A stretch of 64,000 nt of DNA. It comes from Actinomycetota bacterium. Its GTDB lineage: Bacteria; Actinomycetota; Acidimicrobiia; Acidimicrobiales; JAJPHE01. The position numbers were made by a program, and so were the translations under genes. A model generated the notes under the pieces. It was not told the origin of the DNA, did not search any database, and saw only the letters and a list, made by a program, of their open reading frames with translations. The DNA lies in assembly GCA_027315345.1 (NCBI GenBank), contig DAHUYE010000060.1:1-64000 (forward strand), read 5' to 3'. Positions 1 through 7,939 of this stretch are shown here, piece by piece (the stretch's first letter is position 1; every line of letters starts with the position of its first letter).

Positions 1-1
1 C

Positions 2-634
2 CGGGAGGGCAACGTGCTGCCGGGTTACGGCTGGATCTTCCCGGTGGGGGACGGGCGGGTCAACGTCGGCGTCGGCCTGCTCTCCACCTTCCGGCACTGG
101 AAGAACGTCAACACCTCCCAGCTGATGGACGCCTTCGTGGAGTGGGCGCCGGAGTCCTGGGGCATCTCCCCGGCCGGTTCCTGCGGACCGGCCACGGGCG
201 GACGTCTGCCCATGTCCCTCTCGGTGGGACCCCGGCACGGGCCGGGCTGGCTGCTGACGGGCGACGCCGCCGGCGCCATCAACCCCTTCAACGGGGAGGG
301 GATCGCCTACGCCTACGAGACCGGGCGGATGGCGGCCCTGACCCTGTCCGAGGCCCTTTCCGAGGGTTATGGGCCGGTGCCGACCGCCGCCCTGGCCCGT
401 TACGAGGACCGCCTCCAGGCCAGCTACGGCCTCTATTACAAGGTGGCGGCCGCTTTCGTGGCCATCATCGGCCGGCCCCGCCTCATGCGCCTGCTGGTCG
501 TCACCGGCATGCACAGCCGCACCCTGATGGAGTGGGTGTTGCGCATCATGTCAAACACCCTGCGCCCGGACGAGCTGGGCCCGGCCGAAGCCGCCTATCG
601 GGCGGTGGCGGCCATAGCCGCGCTCACCCCCTGA
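2..634 (+). CDS. Geranylgeranyl reductase family FAD-dependent oxidoreductase, C-terminal part
   Basis: The gene enters from outside the window; the reading frame is open from base 2 and stops at 632-634. The visible part holds the second half of a prenyl-reductase-type flavoprotein: a GYGWIFPVGDG strand and the FAD-contacting LLTGDAAGAINPFNGEGI motif, followed by a helical C-terminus. Family members saturate geranylgeranyl groups of menaquinone or lipids, or hydroxylate related substrates. The N-terminal FAD-binding GxGxxG segment lies outside. Its 3' end overlaps the 3' end of the opposing hemL gene by 40 bp. The family is clear; the exact substrate is not. Confidence 0.85.
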   Translation, partial: REGNVLPGYGWIFPVGDGRVNVGVGLLSTFRHWKNVNTSQLMDAFVEWAPESWGISPAGSCGPATGGRLPMSLSVGPRHGPGWLLTGDAAGAINPFNGEGIAYAYETGRMAALTLSEALSEGYGPVPTAALARYEDRLQASYGLYYKVAAAFVAIIGRPRLMRLLVVTGMHSRTLMEWVLRIMSNTLRPDELGPAEAAYRAVAAIAALTP

Positions 635-1866
635 GCGGCCCGGGCCGCCGCCCGCACCGTCAGATCGACCTCGGCCGGCCCGTGAGCCAGCCCGGCGAAG
701 ATGGCCTCGTACGCCCCGGGCGCCACTGACACCCCGGCATCCAGGAGGTCGTGGAAGAAACCCGGGTAGAGCCCGTTGCCGGCCACGGCCCGGGCCGTGT
801 CGTAGTCGGTGACCGGGCCGGGGCCGAGGAAGAGCCCGACCAGGGTGGCGAAGCGGGGCACGGTGGCCTCCACCCCGGCTTCGGCCAGGGCTCCCTCCAG
901 CCCGGCGGCCAGAGCGCCGGCCGTGCCCGCGATCGCCTCATAGGTCCCGGCGTCGAGCAGGTCGAGGACGGCCAGGCCGGCGGCAGTGGCGATCGGGTTA
1001 CCGGACAGGGTGCCGGCCTGGTACACCGGCCCGAGCGGAGCCAGTGCCTCCATCACGTCCCGGCGGCCGCCGAAAGCGGCCAGGGGCAGGCCGCCGCCAA
1101 TGACCTTTCCGAAGCACCACAGGTCGGGGGTGATCCCGAGCAGGCCCGAGGCACCGCCCGGGCCGACCCGGAACCCGGTGATGACCTCATCGAAGATGAG
1201 CAGCGCCCCGACCCGGTCGCACTCGCTCCGGAGTCCCTCCAGGAAACCCGGGACAGGCGGGACCAGGCCCATGTTGGCCGCCACCGGCTCGACTATGACC
1301 GCCGCCACCCCGTCGTCGAGCTCCGGCACCACGTTGTAGGGAACCACCACCGTGTCGGCCACGGCGCCGGCCGGCACGCCGGCGGAATCCGGCAGGACCA
1401 GGGCGGCCATTCCGGTCCCGGCCGCCGCCAGGAGGCCGTCGGAGTGCCCGTGGTAGCAGCCGGCGAACTTGACGATCCTCGACCGCCCCGTCGCCCCCCG
1501 GGCAGTTCGGATCACGCTCATTCCGGCCTCGGTCCCACTCGAGACCAGACGGACCATCTCACAACCGGCCACCCGGGCGCAGATGGCCTCGGCCAGTTCG
1601 ACCTCCCGGCGGGTGGGAGCCCCGTAGGTCGTCCCGTCGGCGGCGGCCCGGGCCACTGCCTCCACCACGGCCGGGTCGGCATGGCCCAGGATGGTCGCCC
1701 CGTAGGACTGGACCCAGTCCACGTAGCGCCGGCCCTCCTCGTCCCAGAGGTAGGCCCCTTGGCCCCGGGCGGCGAAGAAGGGCTGGCCCCCCACCGACCG
1801 GAAGGCCCGCACCGGGGAGTTCACCCCGCCCGGGATCACCCGCTCGGCCCGCTCGAAGAGGGTCAA
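595..1866 (-). CDS. hemL: Glutamate-1-semialdehyde 2,1-aminomutase
   Basis: PLP enzyme that converts glutamate-1-semialdehyde to 5-aminolevulinate, the second step of the C5 heme pathway. The protein is 423 aa. SSGTEAGMSVIRTARG, FAGCYHGHSD, FDEVITGFR and the PLP lysine in CFGKVIGGGLP (about residue 254) are all present. I chose TTG at 1866-1864, whose TTGA overlaps the hemB stop, because the next residues (LTLFERAERVIPGGVNSPV) match the family N-terminus; the frame stays open further upstream but would run deep into hemB. It is the last gene of the rex-hem operon. Its tail overlaps the prenyl reductase tail on the other strand. Confidence 0.96.
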   Translation of the reverse strand: MTLFERAERVIPGGVNSPVRAFRSVGGQPFFAARGQGAYLWDEEGRRYVDWVQSYGATILGHADPAVVEAVARAAADGTTYGAPTRREVELAEAICARVAGCEMVRLVSSGTEAGMSVIRTARGATGRSRIVKFAGCYHGHSDGLLAAAGTGMAALVLPDSAGVPAGAVADTVVVPYNVVPELDDGVAAVIVEPVAANMGLVPPVPGFLEGLRSECDRVGALLIFDEVITGFRVGPGGASGLLGITPDLWCFGKVIGGGLPLAAFGGRRDVMEALAPLGPVYQAGTLSGNPIATAAGLAVLDLLDAGTYEAIAGTAGALAAGLEGALAEAGVEATVPRFATLVGLFLGPGPVTDYDTARAVAGNGLYPGFFHDLLDAGVSVAPGAYEAIFAGLAHGPAEVDLTVRAAARAAQGVSAAMAATAR

Positions 1867-2846
1867 GCCAGGGCCTCGGCCATCTCCCCGGCCAGGTAGG
1901 TGAGGATCATGTCGGCGCCGGCCCGCTTGATGGCGCTCAGATGCTCGAGGGCTACGGCGTCCCCGTCGATCCATCCCCGCTCGGCCGCCGCCTTGATCAT
2001 GGAGTACTCCCCGCTGACGTGGTAGGCGGCCACAGGGACGTCGGCCACCTCCCTCACGGCGGAGATGACATCGAGGTAGGCCAGGGCCGGCTTGACCATG
2101 ACGATGTCGGCCCCCTCCTCGATGTCGAGGGCCACCTCGGCCAGGGCCTCCCGCCGGCCGCCGGCGAAGTCGGCCTGGTAGGCCCGGCGGTCCCCGCCCC
2201 CGGCTATCTCCACGTCCACCGCCTCCCGGAAGGGGCCGTAGAGGGCCGAGGCGTACTTGGCGGCGTAGGCCAGGATGACGGTGCCGGCGTGTCCGGCCCC
2301 GTCCAGGGCGGCCCGGATGGCGCCCACCTGGCCGTCCATCATCCCGGAGGGGGCCACCACCGCCGCTCCCGCCTCGGCCTGGGCCAGGGCGGTGCGGGCG
2401 TAGAGCTCCAGGGTGGCGTCGTTGTCCACCCGGCCGGCGGCGTCGAGCACCCCGCAGTGGCCGTGGTCGGTGTATTCGTCCAGACAGAGGTCGGCCATGA
2501 GCACCAGGTCGTCCCCAACCTGATCGCGCAGATCCCCCAGGGCCACCTGGACGATGCCGTCGGGCGCCCAGGCCTGGGACCCGGTGGCGTCCTTGATGGC
2601 CGGGACGCCGAAGAGGATGACCCCGGGGATGCCGAGATCGGCCAGGCGGCGGACCTCCTTGCCCAGGCTGACCCGGGTGTGCTGCACCACCCCGGGCAGG
2701 CTGGCCACCGGGACGGGCTCATCGATCCCTTCTCTCACGAAGAGCGGGGCGATGAGGTCGTCCACCCGCAGCGAAGTGCCGCTGACCAGCCGGCGCAGGG
2801 CCGGGGTCGCTCGTAGCCGCCGCATCCTCCGGGTGGGAAAGCTCAC
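1863..2846 (-). CDS. hemB: Delta-aminolevulinic acid dehydratase (porphobilinogen synthase)
   Basis: Condenses two 5-aminolevulinate molecules to porphobilinogen. It is 327 aa, a usual length. The Schiff-base lysines are visible in YAAKYASALYG (about Lys197) and VMVKPALAYLD (about Lys252), and PSGMMDGQVGAIR is conserved. The metal region reads DLCLDEYTDHGHCG: Cys121 and Cys131 are present but the middle zinc ligand is Asp123, so it is neither the classical three-Cys zinc type nor the cysteine-free magnesium type. It lies 18 bp downstream of cobA-hemD and is coupled by a TTGA overlap to hemL. Confidence 0.96.
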   Translation of the reverse strand: MSFPTRRMRRLRATPALRRLVSGTSLRVDDLIAPLFVREGIDEPVPVASLPGVVQHTRVSLGKEVRRLADLGIPGVILFGVPAIKDATGSQAWAPDGIVQVALGDLRDQVGDDLVLMADLCLDEYTDHGHCGVLDAAGRVDNDATLELYARTALAQAEAGAAVVAPSGMMDGQVGAIRAALDGAGHAGTVILAYAAKYASALYGPFREAVDVEIAGGGDRRAYQADFAGGRREALAEVALDIEEGADIVMVKPALAYLDVISAVREVADVPVAAYHVSGEYSMIKAAAERGWIDGDAVALEHLSAIKRAGADMILTYLAGEMAEALA

Positions 2847-2864
2847 CGGCCCAAGGTTACGGGC

Positions 2865-4322
2865 TCAGCCCGCTTTCGATCCCATGGCCGCGACCAGGGC
2901 ATCGACCACGGCAGCCGGGTCCGGGCGTTCGGCCACCGCCGCCACCGCCAGGCCGGCGGCCCGGGCCGCTTCGGCCGTGGCCGGGCCCAGACAGGCCACC
3001 ACTGGTGGGACGGCCAGGCCCGCCTCCAGATAGGCCGACACGGCGCTGCCGGCGGCAAAGACCACGGCGTCGGCCCCGGCCACCCGGTCGGCCACCTCGG
3101 GCCGGACCGGGACGGACACGGTCCGATAGGCCGCCACCTCGACCACCACCCAGCCCCGGGCCGCCAGGGCGTCGGGGAGCTCCCGTCCGGCCACCTCGGA
3201 GCGGGGCAGGAGGATGCTGCCCCCACCGGCCGGAGGGGCGGACAGGGCGCCGGCCAGGCCGTCAGCGGAGCCGGAGGGTGAGACCAGATCGGCCTCCACC
3301 CCCCGGGCCGCCAGTGCCGCCGCCGTGGCCGGGCCCACCGCCGCCACCCGGGCCGGCCCGAAGGCCCGGGCATCGCGCAGATGGGCGAAGAGGTGGGTCA
3401 CGGCGTTGACCGAGGCGAAGGCCACCCAGTCGAAAGAGCCCAGGCGGCGGGCGACCAGGTCGAGGCCTTCGCCCCCGTCCGACGCCGGCGCCGTGACCGT
3501 GACCGGCACCTCCAGCGCTTCAGCCCCGGCCTGGCGCAGGGCCTCGGCCAGCTCCCCCGAGCGGTCGGGGGCCCGGGTGAGCACCACCTGCCGGCCCCAC
3601 AGCGGCCGGCCCGTGAACCAGTCCAGTTCCAACGCCGCCACCGGCCCTATGACGATCACGGCCGGCGATTCCAACTCGACCCCGGCCAGGCGGGCCAGGG
3701 TGGTCCGAACCGTCTGCTGGCGCAGATGGGTCCCCCAGTGAACGGTCGCCACCGGCGTCTCTCCGGGCAGGCCACCGGCCATCAACCGGGCCGCGATGCG
3801 GTCCCGGTGGGCCACGCCCATGAGCACCACGATGGTCCCGCCGACCCGGGCCAGCAGCTCCCACTCCGGCTCGGGATCGGGGTCGTGACGGCTGTGGCCG
3901 GTGACGACCGTGAAGGAGGCGGCCATGCCCCGCTGGGTGACCGGGATGCCGGCGTAGGCCGGGACGGCCAGGGCGGCGCTGACCCCGGGCACGACCTCGA
4001 AGGGCACCCCGGCCCCGGCCAGAGCCAGCGCCTCCTCCCCACCCCGGCCGAAGACGAAGGGGTCGCCCCCCTTGAGCCGGACCACGGTCAGGCCGGCTCC
4101 GCCCCGCTCCACCAGGAGGGCGTTGATCCCGCCCTGGTCCGCCGGGGCGCCGGGCCGCTTGCCCACGTCGATGCGCTCGGCCGTGGGCGGGGCCAGTTCG
4201 AGCAGGGACGCCTCGGCCAGCCGGTCGTAGACGACCACGTCGGCCCGGCCCAGCAGCTCGGCCCCCCGCCGAGTCAGGAGGCCCGGGTCCCCCGGCCCGG
4301 CTCCGACCAGATAGACCGTCAC
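2865..4322 (-). CDS. cobA-hemD: Fused uroporphyrinogen-III C-methyltransferase / uroporphyrinogen-III synthase
   Basis: A 485-aa bifunctional protein. Residues 1-235 are a SUMT/CobA methylase ([46 protein letters not shown]), which makes precorrin-2 from uroporphyrinogen III with SAM. Residues about 245-485 are HemD ([18 protein letters not shown] and a second, duplicated-type half ending near [14 protein letters not shown]), which closes hydroxymethylbilane to uroporphyrinogen III. The fusion places the branch-point product directly before the siroheme/cobalamin branch, fitting the precorrin-2 dehydrogenase two genes upstream of hemC. ATG start at 4322. The same arrangement is known in other actinobacteria. 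Confidence 0.95.
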   Translation of the reverse strand: MTVYLVGAGPGDPGLLTRRGAELLGRADVVVYDRLAEASLLELAPPTAERIDVGKRPGAPADQGGINALLVERGGAGLTVVRLKGGDPFVFGRGGEEALALAGAGVPFEVVPGVSAALAVPAYAGIPVTQRGMAASFTVVTGHSRHDPDPEPEWELLARVGGTIVVLMGVAHRDRIAARLMAGGLPGETPVATVHWGTHLRQQTVRTTLARLAGVELESPAVIVIGPVAALELDWFTGRPLWGRQVVLTRAPDRSGELAEALRQAGAEALEVPVTVTAPASDGGEGLDLVARRLGSFDWVAFASVNAVTHLFAHLRDARAFGPARVAAVGPATAAALAARGVEADLVSPSGSADGLAGALSAPPAGGGSILLPRSEVAGRELPDALAARGWVVVEVAAYRTVSVPVRPEVADRVAGADAVVFAAGSAVSAYLEAGLAVPPVVACLGPATAEAARAAGLAVAAVAERPDPAAVVDALVAAMGSKAG

Positions 4323-4374
4323 GGCTGAGCCGGGCCGGGGGGCGCCGGCGGCGGAGCCGGCAAGGTGCGCTGGG

Positions 4375-5331
4375 TCACGGTCGGGCCAGCAGGTCGCGGC
4401 CCCCGTGGGCCAGGACCTCCTCGGCCAGGGCCCGGCCCAGCGCGGCCGGGTCGGCGGCGGGGCCGGCGCTCTGGCGGCGGATCACCACCCGCCCGTCGGC
4501 GTCGGCCACCAGGCCCTCCAGCCGGAGCACCCCGTCCCGTGGCTGGCCGGGGCGGCCGGCCGTGTCGATCCGGGCCAGGGCACCGACGGGCAGGTCACAG
4601 GCTCCACCGAGGGTGTCGAGGAAGGCCCTTTCAGCGTCGACCTCGGCCCGGGCCCCGGGGTCCTCGATGCGGGCCAGCCGGGCCAGGGTGGCGGCGTCAT
4701 CGGCCCGGCACTCGATGGCCAGGGCCCCCTGGCCCACCTGGGGCAGCATGCGGGCCGTGGGCATCACCTCGGCCGCTTCGGAAGCCCGGCCGAGGCGGAT
4801 GAGGGCGGCGTAGGCGACCAGGAGGGAGTCGACTTCGCCGAGCTTGGCCAGGCGGGTGGCGATGTTGCCCCGCAGGTCGGTGAAGGCCAGGTCGGGGCGG
4901 AGATGGGCCAACTGGGCCCGGCGCCGGACCGATCCGGTGGCCACTACCGCCCCGGGGCCGAGCTGGTCGAGGCTGCGCCCGACGAGAGCGTCGCGGACCT
5001 CGCCCCGGGCCGGGACGGCCGCCAGGACCAGGCCGGGAGCGGTCCGGGGGGGCAGGTCCTTGGCCGAATGGACGGCGAAGTCCGCCCGTCCCTCCAGGAC
5101 CGCCGTCTGCACCTCCTTGGCGAAGACGCCCTGGCCGCCGATCTGGTGGATGGGCACGTCCCGCACCCGGTCCCCGGTCGTCTCGACCACGACCTCCTCG
5201 ACCACGACCTCCTCGAGGCCCCGGGCCGCCCCGGCGCCTGCGGAGCCGAACCGGGCCAGGAGGCGGACCACCTCCCGCGTCTGCCACAGGGCCAGGGGGC
5301 TACCCCGGGTGGCGGCCCGCAGCCCGGTCAC
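4375..5331 (-). CDS. hemC: Porphobilinogen deaminase (hydroxymethylbilane synthase)
   Basis: Polymerises four porphobilinogens into hydroxymethylbilane. The protein is 318 aa. Visible motifs are LRAATRGSPLALWQ at the N-terminus, DFAVHSAKDLP, RGNIATRLAKL, LPQVGQGALAIECR and the dipyrromethane-cofactor cysteine in LGGACDLPVGALA (about Cys245). GTG at 5331-5329 overlaps the hemA TGA (GTGA). The same frame remains open upstream through hemA, but that stretch is the shadow of hemA. An acidic EEVVVEEVVVE insertion near residues 40-50 is slightly unusual. Confidence 0.96.
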   Translation of the reverse strand: MTGLRAATRGSPLALWQTREVVRLLARFGSAGAGAARGLEEVVVEEVVVETTGDRVRDVPIHQIGGQGVFAKEVQTAVLEGRADFAVHSAKDLPPRTAPGLVLAAVPARGEVRDALVGRSLDQLGPGAVVATGSVRRRAQLAHLRPDLAFTDLRGNIATRLAKLGEVDSLLVAYAALIRLGRASEAAEVMPTARMLPQVGQGALAIECRADDAATLARLARIEDPGARAEVDAERAFLDTLGGACDLPVGALARIDTAGRPGQPRDGVLRLEGLVADADGRVVIRRQSAGPAADPAALGRALAEEVLAHGGRDLLARP

Positions 5332-6590
5332 TCCAGGTCGAAGAGTGACTGGATGGCCTCGGCCAGCCGCTCGCCCCGGGCGGTGCCGGCCTCGTCCTTG
5401 AGCCGGACGGTCGGCTCGTGCAGCAGCTTGGCCACCAGGCCGCGGGTCATGGCCTCCACGGCCTCCCGCTGGCGCTCGTCCAGGCCGGCCAGGCGGGCGG
5501 AGTGGCGCTCCAGTTCGGCTCGGCGGATGGTCTCGGCCCGCTCGTGGAGGGCGGAGACCACCGGAGCCACCGTCCGGGCCGCCGAGACGGCCACGAAGCG
5601 GTCCACCTCCTCGGCCACGATGCGACGCACCCGGTCGACCTCGCCCTGGCGGGCGGCCACCCCGGCGGCGGCGAAGGCAGCCAGGTCGTCCATATCCAGC
5701 AGCCGCACCCCTTCCAGCCCTCCCACGGCCGGCTCCACATCCCTGGGCACGGCGATGTCGACGATCAGCAGCGGCCGGCCCTCCCGGCGGGCCACCGCCG
5801 CCGCCACCTCCTCCACGCCCAGGACGGTGCGGGGGGCGCCGGTGCCGGTCAGGACCACGTCCACCTCGGGCAGAGCCGACTCCAGCTCTCCCAGTTCCAC
5901 CTTGGCCCCCTTGACCCGCTCGGCCACGGCATCGGCCCGGGCCCCGGTCCGGCTGGATACGAGGATGCGGGCCGCCCCGCGGTCGGCCAGGGCGACGGCC
6001 ATGCCCTCGCCCATCTCCCCGGCCCCGACCACCAGGACCGAAGCACCTTGCAGGCCCCCCAGGGCCTGGGCGGCCATGGCCACGGCCGCCTGGGAGACGG
6101 AGGTGACGCCCCGGGAGATCCCGGTCTCGGTCCGGGCCCGCTTTCCCACCTCCAGGCCGTGGCGGAACAGCCGGCCCATCACCGGGCCGGCCGAGCCCTC
6201 CTCCCGGGCCCGTTCCCAGGCCTCGCGAACCTGACCGAGGATCTCCCCCTCCCCGATCACGGCCGAGTCGAGCCCGGCCGCCACCGTGAAGAGATGGGAG
6301 ACAGCGGCGTCGTCGAAGTAGGAATAGAGAAGGTCGCTGAAGGCTTCGGGCGGAGCGCCCGACCACTCGCCCAGGAAGTTGCGGACGTCGGCCAGGGCGC
6401 CGTGGAAACGCTCGGCCTCGGCGTAGACCTCGGTGCGCATACAGGTGGACAGAACCACCGCCTCGTTGAGATGGCTGCGCTCGCCCAGGTCGTGCAGGGC
6501 CTTGGGCAGGGTGGCGCCGCTGACCGTCATGCGCTCGAGCAACTCCAGCGGGACGGTGCGGTGGTTGAGACCGACTACGACTACAGACAC
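5328..6590 (-). CDS. hemA: Glutamyl-tRNA reductase
   Basis: First committed enzyme of C5 tetrapyrrole synthesis; it reduces glutamyl-tRNA(Glu) to glutamate-1-semialdehyde with NADPH. It is 420 aa. VVVVGLNHRTVPLELLER opens the protein, the nucleophilic cysteine is Cys50 in VVLSTCMRTEVYAE, the NADPH site is VLVVGAGEMGEGM, and the C-terminal dimerisation helices follow. I chose GTG 6590-6588, which overlaps the preceding precorrin-2 dehydrogenase gene by 10 bp and puts the conserved VVVGLNHR at residue 3. A tRNA-Glu gene occurs elsewhere in the window (58996). Confidence 0.96.
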   Translation of the reverse strand: MSVVVVGLNHRTVPLELLERMTVSGATLPKALHDLGERSHLNEAVVLSTCMRTEVYAEAERFHGALADVRNFLGEWSGAPPEAFSDLLYSYFDDAAVSHLFTVAAGLDSAVIGEGEILGQVREAWERAREEGSAGPVMGRLFRHGLEVGKRARTETGISRGVTSVSQAAVAMAAQALGGLQGASVLVVGAGEMGEGMAVALADRGAARILVSSRTGARADAVAERVKGAKVELGELESALPEVDVVLTGTGAPRTVLGVEEVAAAVARREGRPLLIVDIAVPRDVEPAVGGLEGVRLLDMDDLAAFAAAGVAARQGEVDRVRRIVAEEVDRFVAVSAARTVAPVVSALHERAETIRRAELERHSARLAGLDERQREAVEAMTRGLVAKLLHEPTVRLKDEAGTARGERLAEAIQSLFDLE

Positions 6591-7204
6591 GCCCGAAGCC
6601 GCTCCCTCGCTTGGTCGATGTGGCCGGCGCGGATCAGACCGAGCATGTCCGAGTCCAGGGCCTCCCGCCAGTTGGCCCCCTCGGTGGACCGCCCGGCGGC
6701 CTGGAGGGCGGCCCGGGCCTCGCTGAGCAGGCCGGCCAGGACCTCGATGTCCGACCCCGGGCCCAGCACCGTCTCGATCCGGTCCCGCAGCCAGGAGGCC
6801 AGCGCCGGGCTGGCCCCGCCGGTGGACACAGCCACGCTGACCGGACCCCGCCGGGCCACGGCCGGAAGATGGAACGAACACGCCACCGGATCATCGGCGG
6901 CGTTGACCCACACCCCGGCCGCCTCCGCGTCCCGGAACACGGTGCCGTCCACCTCCGGATCCCCGGTGGCGGTCACCACCAGCCGGTAGGAGGCAGCCTC
7001 GGGGGAGCGGTAGGGCCGGCGCTCGATGGTCAGGCCGGAACCGGCCAGCACCTCGGCTTCGGGGCTGATGACCGGGGCGACCATGTGCAGCGCGGCGCCG
7101 GCATCCAGCAGTCCGACGGCCTTGCGGGCCGCCACCCGGCCCCCGCCCACCACCAGGCAGGTACGGCCCTCCATCAGGAGGGTGACGGGGTAACCGCCCG
7201 TCAT
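6581..7204 (-). CDS. Precorrin-2 dehydrogenase / sirohydrochlorin ferrochelatase-type protein (CysG N-domain, Met8-like)
   Basis: A 207-aa stand-alone version of the CysG N-terminal module. The NAD-binding LVVGGGRVAARKAVGLLD lies at about residues 16-33, followed by the family hallmarks VNAADDP.ACSFHLPA and VSVAVSTGGASPALASWLRD. It oxidises precorrin-2 to sirohydrochlorin and may insert iron, giving siroheme, so it works with the methylase half of CobA-HemD downstream. The ATG at 7204 overlaps the rex stop (ATGA). Confidence 0.9.
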   Translation of the reverse strand: MTGGYPVTLLMEGRTCLVVGGGRVAARKAVGLLDAGAALHMVAPVISPEAEVLAGSGLTIERRPYRSPEAASYRLVVTATGDPEVDGTVFRDAEAAGVWVNAADDPVACSFHLPAVARRGPVSVAVSTGGASPALASWLRDRIETVLGPGSDIEVLAGLLSEARAALQAAGRSTEGANWREALDSDMLGLIRAGHIDQARERLRACL

Positions 7205-7860
7205 GCCGAGGCCGTGCCCAGGTGCTGGGGATGGGCCTGGTGCTGATAGAAGGTCAGGACCTGCAGTTCCATGGACAGATCGACATTGCGCAGGCTGACC
7301 CCGTCGGGGACACTCAGGACGACCGGGGCGAAGTTGAGGATGGAGCGCACCCCGGCCGAGACCAGCCGGTCGGCCACGTCCTGGGCCGATCCGGCCGTGG
7401 TGGCCACGATGCCCACCGCCACCTGGCCCCGGGCGACCACCGACTCCAGCTGGTCGATGGAGACCACCGTCAGTTCCCCGATGCTCTCGCCCACCAAAGC
7501 CGGGTCGGCATCGACCAGGGCGGCCACCCGGAAGCCCCGGGTGCCGAAGCCGTGGTAGTTGGCCAGGGCCCGGCCCAGATTGCCCAGGCCCACGATGACC
7601 ACGGGCCAGTCCCGGGTGGTCCCCAGCTCCCGGCCCACCTGGTCGACCAGGAAGCCGACGTCGTAGCCGACACCCCGGGTGCCGTAGGAGCCCAGATAGG
7701 AGAGGTCCTTGCGGACCTTGGCGGCGTTGACCCCGGACAGTTCGGCCAGACGCTCGGAGGAGACGGTCGAGACCTGGTCGGAGGCCAGCTCCAGCAGGGA
7801 GCGGAGGTAGACCGGCAGCCGGGTCACGGTCGCCTCGGGTATCCGCGCTCGACCGGCCAC
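7201..7860 (-). CDS. rex: Redox-sensing transcriptional repressor Rex
   Basis: A 219-aa NADH/NAD+ sensor. An N-terminal winged helix (residues about 1-85, with LAELSGVNAAKVRKDLSYLGSYG) is followed by a Rossmann domain with VVIVGLGNLGRALANY and a C-terminal swap helix ending MELQVLTFYQ. Rex represses respiratory and fermentative genes when NADH is low and releases DNA when NADH is high. As first gene of the heme operon it ties tetrapyrrole supply to redox state, an arrangement well known in actinobacteria. A Rex-like operator lies just upstream (7880-7897), suggesting autoregulation. Confidence 0.96.
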   Translation of the reverse strand: MAGRARIPEATVTRLPVYLRSLLELASDQVSTVSSERLAELSGVNAAKVRKDLSYLGSYGTRGVGYDVGFLVDQVGRELGTTRDWPVVIVGLGNLGRALANYHGFGTRGFRVAALVDADPALVGESIGELTVVSIDQLESVVARGQVAVGIVATTAGSAQDVADRLVSAGVRSILNFAPVVLSVPDGVSLRNVDLSMELQVLTFYQHQAHPQHLGTASA

Positions 7861-7879
7861 GCCTCCAGGCTACCGCCGC

Positions 7880-7897
7880 TCGTGCCTCACTTCACAA
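7880..7897 (-). promoter_or_regulatory. Candidate Rex operator in front of rex-hem operon
   Basis: Read on the minus strand this 18-mer is TTGTGAAGTGAGGCACGA. The left half TTGTGA is a perfect match to the Rex box (TTGTGA-N6-TCACAA type) and the right half GCACGA keeps the CAC core and final A. It starts 20 bp upstream of the rex ATG, a position where binding would block transcription or early elongation. Only one half is strong, so it may be a low-affinity site. Confidence 0.55.
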
Positions 7898-7939
7898 GAG
7901 AATCGGGCCGCCGGGCCGGGCGCGGCGGCGCAGCGTGCC

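Noticed and set aside
751-1899. Long plus-strand open frame opposite hemL, and similar frames opposite most genes
   Set aside because: Typical antisense shadow of high-GC coding DNA; composition is Gly/Arg/Pro/His-rich without any recognisable motif.
4375-6366. A single 663-codon frame covering hemA and hemC
   Set aside because: Only the part after 5331 resembles a protein family (HemC); the upstream part is the out-of-frame shadow of hemA.
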